This document shows positions 59,901 through 64,000 of a stretch of DNA of 64,000 nt, piece by piece; position 1 is the stretch's first letter; each line of letters starts with the position of its first letter. The stretch covers positions 1,674,001-1,738,000 of the forward strand of contig JAQJDB010000007.1 in the NCBI GenBank assembly GCA_032139905.1, read 5' to 3'. The notes beneath the pieces are model-generated. The model was not told where the DNA came from. It ran no database searches and saw only the letters and a program-made list of their open reading frames with translations. Source of the DNA: Nitrospira sp. MA-1 (GTDB lineage: Bacteria > Nitrospirota > Nitrospiria > Nitrospirales > UBA8639). Position numbers and translations under genes: made by a program.

Positions 59901-61144
59901 GGCCGACCAGCATTGTTGCCCGAACGAGTGGGACAAATCAGGCTGGGGATATCATTCTCTCGGCAAAAAATCTCATAATTACTGAGGGAGCTCAAATTGC
60001 AAATGGGACCCTCAATCATCAGCTTGACAATGCAGGGGGGGGTGGGAAAATCCTTCTCACAGCCGACCATTTGACTATATCTGGCATGGCCCCATTCCCT
60101 GATGCCATCGGAAGACCCCTGCCAAGTATTATTTCAAGCAGAACCGATGGGCCTGGTCAAGCCGGTCAAATTGACATTACTTCGAAAACGATAGAAATCA
60201 AGAGCGGGGGGCAGATTTCCGCCAGCAGTATTCCCCGCGAGGATGCGATTGGCGCGGGAGCAGGAGGCAATATTCAAATAGTGGCGACCGAAAGATTCCT
60301 GGCAAAAGGAGTGGGAATTCTTGAGGGAACCAGAGGTGTTCGAAGTGGAATCTTTAGTAGCACGGAAGGAACTGGATTAGGAGGGAATTTGCGGATTACG
60401 GCCCCCGTGATCAAAATGAAAAATGGAGCCGCTATTAGTGCATCCACGACCGGCACGGGAAATGCCGGAGATATTTTCATTACGGCCAGTGACTCAATCC
60501 TGCTTGACAAGGCTTCTGTGACAACAGAGGCGGGGTCGGCGGTGGGTGGAAATATTAAACTCACGGCCGATAATCGCATTGATGTGATCAACAGTCAGGT
60601 GACTAGCCGAGTTAGGGAAGGATCAGGGTCCGCCGGAAGTATCAATTTCGACCCAGACTTTATCGTACTCAAAAATAGTCAAATATTGAGTACCGCCGTT
60701 GCAGGATCTGGAGGTGATATCACCCTCACCGCCAATTCGGCGATCGTGATGGACCCATTTACATTCTTAGACGCGCGTTCGCGGTTCGGGGGCAACGGCA
60801 GGGTCAACATTGAATCCCCGGTTCAATTCCTGAGTAGTACCATTGTGCCCTTGCCGCAAAATCTGTTTCCGGTGACGACTCTGTATGGCACCAAATGTGT
60901 GGCGGAGCAAGGTCGGTTTAGTTCGTTTGTAGAATCCAAGGCCGACTCCATTGCGCCGACTCCTGGAGCCTTGTTAGCCAGTCCCCTTCTTCCGTTTTCC
61001 TCTCATTCTGTTGCGTCGAATCCGATCGATATTCATGGAGATTCAAACAATCAAACACAGGCTGATCCCACTCACGCGACGACATATTCCCCGCCGGTTC
61101 TCTTTAGCCAGACCACTGGTCAGCGTGCAACCTGCCGTCCGTAA
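56990..61144 (+). CDS. Two-partner-secretion (TpsA) exoprotein, filamentous haemagglutinin-type
   Basis: 1384 aa, GTG start. A signal peptide (basic start, hydrophobic LVAFLSVGTFVIV, cleavage near AQAQ) is followed by the FHA/TPS N-terminal domain (about 38-170), with VQHDITGGTRPGGGSNLFHSF and NANLFLMNPAGIVFGPNA, recognised by a TpsB pore. The rest is a beta-helix of many imperfect repeats such as GDISITAKNVxMxDGAxISAxT and NxxLSG. The C-terminus (about 1290-1384) has GTKCVAEQGRF, similar to cyanobacterial-type TpsA proteins. No TpsB transporter gene is in the window. Likely an adhesin or biofilm protein. Confidence 0.92.
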   Translation: MLRFPFKIFHRQLRRILVAFLSVGTFVIVDGSPAQAQTPPITSSGLNTQVSAPRHLPGGAVQHDITGGTRPGGGSNLFHSFGDFGVPTDNIANFLNDSGLPTSNILSRVTGGNPSNIFGTIQTKGFGNANLFLMNPAGIVFGPNAALNVGGATHFTTADYVRLEDGAQFTALPGAQDSLLSIAPIVAFGFLGPNPAGISVEGSTLSISEGQPLSLIGGDITIGRSNLTAPGGQIALASVGSPGEILANTFDQTSNIHGHTMGSGGTIRISDQSVIDAGGEHGGKMLIRGGRLVLDHESQIRANTLGAQDGGHVDIAVSENVLIAGTGAQTDTPSGIFAKTEGGGKGGTITISASSVKLTDGGNLSVSTRGEGDAGTIMVNAPDGKVILSGSDNRLTDFSPEEEAVSGLFANTVGTGRAGTITVQTGDLTISEGARISAGTFGRGNGDAGKLFIAATGDVLLSGTQVNGSTSSGLFAGASELTLPGNGLLGSGGTINMTGQTVRILDGAKIHVASIGQEQPDMNRLDNAPSAGTVNIKAAMLDLTGAELDGKVIDIIPSEITASATGPASAGHILLEADNITIKDGGGVTADTESITRIEKTGDIQIQAKENLVISGTADRTEFPPNLLPQNTLNPRTVVQSAVRAQTKGVNRGGEIHISAENLFVDGGGLISNAALNGAGAGGNIHLDVVDTIRLSGAYEKVDKNRTIFRSEISSGTEGPGHGGDISITAKNVEMLDGAWISSRTRGRGSGHAGRVSITAEETVSLSGFMSVYDPEINNTSKTQEISSRIIARAEEHDNRLADLPLGNAGDISITAKNVVMKDGAEIIAPSSSGRVIPITDAIEEIVANMPEEQRPRAGNITVKADTIILSGARTVGGSGKFGWAPTTIRAGVIGPAGTGNVSLTANTIVIRDGADISAETQSSTQGVQRGNVTITAHDSLTLSGYLLRTEFPENPIGSDPFPEANGRTIRPTSIVARTSGTNQAGDIILSAKNLIITEGAQIANGTLNHQLDNAGGGGKILLTADHLTISGMAPFPDAIGRPLPSIISSRTDGPGQAGQIDITSKTIEIKSGGQISASSIPREDAIGAGAGGNIQIVATERFLAKGVGILEGTRGVRSGIFSSTEGTGLGGNLRITAPVIKMKNGAAISASTTGTGNAGDIFITASDSILLDKASVTTEAGSAVGGNIKLTADNRIDVINSQVTSRVREGSGSAGSINFDPDFIVLKNSQILSTAVAGSGGDITLTANSAIVMDPFTFLDARSRFGGNGRVNIESPVQFLSSTIVPLPQNLFPVTTLYGTKCVAEQGRFSSFVESKADSIAPTPGALLASPLLPFSSHSVASNPIDIHGDSNNQTQADPTHATTYSPPVLFSQTTGQRATCRP

Positions 61145-61415
61145 CCACTATGAAACACCTATCCCTTTTAATTCCTGAATTTCTAAAATAGATATTCTTT
61201 TCCCTGGTTCGATTACTCTTTGCCATTTCTTCCTCATGTTTATAAAAGGAAGTCGGGCTATGAATACGTATTTCCCTGGTTATAGAGATACGATGTGCCG
61301 CGTTTTCTAGTTTGGAGGTAGTGCCTTGAAAAACGTGTTTGCGCAGGAGCTTCAGAGGTAGAACAAGTGGTTGAAACCTACATGGCCGATACTTTTAACG
61401 AACCGGGACAGCCCC

Positions 61416-61757
61416 TTAAAGGAAAAGAACATGCAAGAGGACGGCACAGAGGGAGATAGCGGAGAGGGCGATCGCCACAAGACTGATTTGCAAGGCGCGT
61501 TGCTGATTAGATGTGGCCACTGAGGCAGCGTGTTCGATAGCCGCAACCGTACTTTGCAATTGTTCGGCAAGTTCTTTGACATGTGTGGCGTTTTGGGAGG
61601 CGGCTGTTTGTAACTCGCTGATCTGTTGCTGCAACAAATGTGTCTGATCAGTGGTAGGGGCAGAATCTTTCTTGGTAAACGCTGGTGCGGTAGCCGAAAT
61701 GATTGTCCCGATATGTGGAAGAACGGCTTTAAGTGCCGGAATAAGCCATGTTGCCAT
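61416..61757 (-). CDS. Small coiled-coil membrane protein
   Basis: 113 aa with GAGGT six bases before the ATG. The N-terminus is weakly hydrophobic (TWLIPALKAVLPHIGTIISA). A coiled-coil stretch (LLQQQISELQTAA to VAAIEHAASV) follows, then a C-terminal transmembrane helix (ISLVAIALSAISLCAVLLHVLFL). No known family; possibly a tail-anchored protein. Confidence 0.6.
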   Translation of the reverse strand: MATWLIPALKAVLPHIGTIISATAPAFTKKDSAPTTDQTHLLQQQISELQTAASQNATHVKELAEQLQSTVAAIEHAASVATSNQQRALQISLVAIALSAISLCAVLLHVLFL

Positions 61758-61937
61758 AAGATTACCTCACAACAATAACCATCTATTAGTCCGATGAAGT
61801 ACCGAAAGCAATATGCTAAAAATGTAGCGGTTTGTCAAAGAAATGGCCATAAAGCTCAAAAGATGTTCTAAGGAGATTTCCCTGTGCCGGGTGGAGTTAC
61901 GGTTCGACACCAATCCACTGTGGGAGATCTCCCCACC

Positions 61938-63914
61938 TTATCCAAACAGGGCACGCTCAGCTCGCTGGAGATCATCAGGCGAGCCGAATAATACCACGAC
62001 ATCCCCTGCCTCCACCCTGGTTTCGCCTGACGGCATGAGTTGTCGTTGCCCTTGCCGTACCAAAGCGGCAATCGCAACGCCCTTAAGATTCAGTTCATGT
62101 AATGAGTGTCCCACAACAGAACTGTCCGGATGTAGCACGACCGGTCGAAGGCGGTCGACGTTGTGTTCTTCCCGCGTGTCAGCCAGCAGGCTATCGCCCA
62201 GAAAGAACTCACGTAATAAATGATAACGCCCATTGCGCTGTTCCCGCATTCGACGTGCCACGCGGGAAATGGGCACGTCCAGTAACACGAGAGCATGTGC
62301 GGCGATCATGAGACCGGCCTCCAGCGTCTCCGGCACCACCTCTGTCGCGCCAGCCGCACGCAATTCCTCGACGTGGGTTTCATCGCGGGTGCGTACCATG
62401 ATCGGAAGATCCGGACGTAAAGTCCGAAGGTGATGCAGAGTTTTATGGGCCGAGGCCACATCTGCGTGGCCGATCACGACCAGCCGGGCCGTGCCGACAC
62501 CAATCCCTTCTAAAATCGTACGTTCGGACGCATCTCCGTAAAAAACTCCCTCTCCTGCGATATTCGCCTCCTTTACCCTGGACGGATCCAGATCCAATGC
62601 CACATAAGGAATCTGTTCCTCTTCCAGAAGATGAGCCACACTCTGCCCAATACGTCCGTACCCGCAAATGATGACATGATCGCGAAGATGTCCGATTGTT
62701 TCTATGCTGACTTGGGGCACCGCATCCTTTCCCTCTCGGGCCGGACGAGGAGCACACCAGCGAGCAAGCACCTGGTTGTACCGGATAAGAAATGGAGCAA
62801 CAATCATCGAAAATAATACAGAGGTCAGCACAATCTGCCCGATTTTTGGTTGGATCACACCCACGTCCAACGCGATAGAGAGCAAAGCGAACCCGAATTC
62901 ACCTCCCACAGCCAGCAGCCAACCGGTACGCCAGGCCGTCATCGCGTCCATTCCGGCAATGCGTACCATCAGTGCCACGAGTAAGGTCTTGATGAGCAAC
63001 AAGACCGTGGCTCCCGCCAAGGCCAAATGCCAAATTTCCGGGATTGTCGACGGGTCGACCAACATACCGATCCCGATGAAGAATAGACCAAGCAATACGT
63101 CGCGGAAAGGACGAATTGTCGATTCCACCTGATGTCGGAATTCGGTCTCACCCAGCATCATGCCTGCCAGGAACGCACCGAACGCCATAGACAGGCCAAG
63201 GCTACTCGTGGTCCATGCCGAGACCAATGACACAAATAGCACTGTCAGGGTAAACACTTCCGTGGAGCGGAGCTCCGCGACCAGATAAAACAACGGGCGC
63301 ATGACCCATCGTCCGGCCAGAAAGACCAATCCGAATGCCAGGGCCGCTTTCGCAAATGCCATTCCGAGCGAGCTGGCCAGAACCACGACCTCCGTATTCG
63401 CCATAGCAAGCACAGGGATGACGACCACGAAAGGAACTGCCGTAACATCCTGGAAGACGGACATGGCTATCCCCAACCGTCCATGCCGGCTATGCTCCTC
63501 TCCCTGATCAGTGAGTTGCTTACTGATAATGGTTGTGGAGGACTGAGCGAAGACCGCTCCCACCACGAAGGCCGCCGCAATGGGCATCCCCACGAGCCAA
63601 GCCAGGAGGCCCACCGCGATCGTCGTAAGCAGGACCTGTCCCGTGCCAAGACCCAGTAGCTGATGACGCAAGGCATGGATCTGCGGCATCGAGAAGTTCA
63701 GGCCAATGGTAAACAATAAAAAGACGATGCCGAATTCTGCCAGTGCGCGAATGGGCTGGGCTTCAATCACCGGCCCAGGGGTGTACGAACCGAGCAGAAG
63801 GCCAACGAGCAGATAACCAAGAGGCGAAGGAATATGCAACCGGTGGAATGCAACTACAACAACCACGGCTGTTCCGAGTAATAAAAGAGACTGCAGGAAA
63901 AACTGCTCTATCAT
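61938..63914 (-). CDS. KefB/CPA2-type cation:proton antiporter with TrkA domains
   Basis: 658 aa. Eleven to thirteen membrane helices (about 1-380; IPSPLGYLLVGLLLG, FGIVFLLFTIGLNFSMPQI) are followed by a TrkA-N/RCK Rossmann domain (HVIICGYGRIGQSVAHLL, with GDASERTILEGI) and a TrkA-C domain (VLHPDSSVVGHSLHELNLKGVAIAAL). Such proteins are K+ or Na+/H+ antiporters gated by nucleotides or glutathione; the ion is unknown. The DNA looks more GC-rich than the rest of the window, which may mean recent acquisition or only gene-level bias. It ends 24 bp after the window's last features; 63915-64000 holds nothing recognised. Confidence 0.92.
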   Translation of the reverse strand: MIEQFFLQSLLLLGTAVVVVVAFHRLHIPSPLGYLLVGLLLGSYTPGPVIEAQPIRALAEFGIVFLLFTIGLNFSMPQIHALRHQLLGLGTGQVLLTTIAVGLLAWLVGMPIAAAFVVGAVFAQSSTTIISKQLTDQGEEHSRHGRLGIAMSVFQDVTAVPFVVVIPVLAMANTEVVVLASSLGMAFAKAALAFGLVFLAGRWVMRPLFYLVAELRSTEVFTLTVLFVSLVSAWTTSSLGLSMAFGAFLAGMMLGETEFRHQVESTIRPFRDVLLGLFFIGIGMLVDPSTIPEIWHLALAGATVLLLIKTLLVALMVRIAGMDAMTAWRTGWLLAVGGEFGFALLSIALDVGVIQPKIGQIVLTSVLFSMIVAPFLIRYNQVLARWCAPRPAREGKDAVPQVSIETIGHLRDHVIICGYGRIGQSVAHLLEEEQIPYVALDLDPSRVKEANIAGEGVFYGDASERTILEGIGVGTARLVVIGHADVASAHKTLHHLRTLRPDLPIMVRTRDETHVEELRAAGATEVVPETLEAGLMIAAHALVLLDVPISRVARRMREQRNGRYHLLREFFLGDSLLADTREEHNVDRLRPVVLHPDSSVVGHSLHELNLKGVAIAALVRQGQRQLMPSGETRVEAGDVVVLFGSPDDLQRAERALFG

Positions 63915-64000
63915 TGGGATCCTTTTGGAACCATCGATGCCATACCGGACTAAAATTGTTCTTGCGTCACAAACAATCCGCCACCAATTACTTACGTCTG

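Overview
The window looks like a chromosomal segment of a Nitrospirota bacterium, probably Nitrospira-like. This is inferred from gene content (a NarK-type nitrate/nitrite carrier, a TlpA-type redoxin, a sigma-32-like factor beside groESL, a canonical trpEGDCFBA operon), from a base composition that looks intermediate, and from the protein sequences. No rRNA or tRNA is present to confirm it. I see no insertion sequence, phage gene or CRISPR array.

Left part, minus strand (1-13.4 kb): a run of housekeeping genes reads right to left. It starts with a NarK-family carrier, then ribBA, ribH, nusB, purB, purC, purS, purQ, a DUF433 antitoxin-like gene, purL and purF. A TlpA-like redoxin, a 79-aa protein, a divergent metallo-beta-lactamase-fold protein and a truncated TPR protein follow. 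Together these cover much of purine and riboflavin synthesis.

13.6-25.4 kb: an RpoH-like sigma factor, groES and groEL form a heat-shock block closed by a clear terminator. Next come a small exported protein, queG (tRNA queuosine), mutS2, a coiled-coil membrane-anchored protein, an unknown 411-aa protein, an RlpA lipoprotein and a CorC/HlyC membrane protein. 25.6-31.5 kb: ligA overlaps a 631-aa protein that is paired with a MoxR-type AAA+ ATPase, and a LysM lipoprotein follows. 31.6-38.6 kb: the complete trp operon. 38.8-45 kb: an amidase with an SH3 domain, a 66-aa protein, a phosphodiesterase, a membrane protein with a Cys zinc-binding tail, zwf preceded by a candidate 31-codon ORF, and a GH13 amylase.

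45.1-53.8 kb is the most unusual part. Twelve minus-strand genes lie between a good sigma-70-like promoter (53771-53799) and a strong terminator (45074-45110). The first gene encodes a divergent class I isoprenoid-synthase-fold protein with both Asp-rich motifs. A later gene encodes a geranylgeranyl-reductase-family flavoprotein. The other ten are mostly unrecognised: Cys/His-rich proteins, two paralogues ending in an RWCE-containing tail, proteins with a shared glycine-rich amphipathic helix, an Ig-like protein and a solenoid-like repeat protein. None has an obvious signal peptide. I infer an isoprenoid-linked cytoplasmic assembly or membrane-associated particle of unknown function.

Right part (54.2-64 kb): a Rieske-flavodoxin fusion, a cupredoxin that seems to start at CTG, about 1.2 kb without convincing genes, a 1384-aa two-partner-secretion adhesin, a small coiled-coil membrane protein, and a KefB-type antiporter whose DNA looks more GC-rich than the rest.
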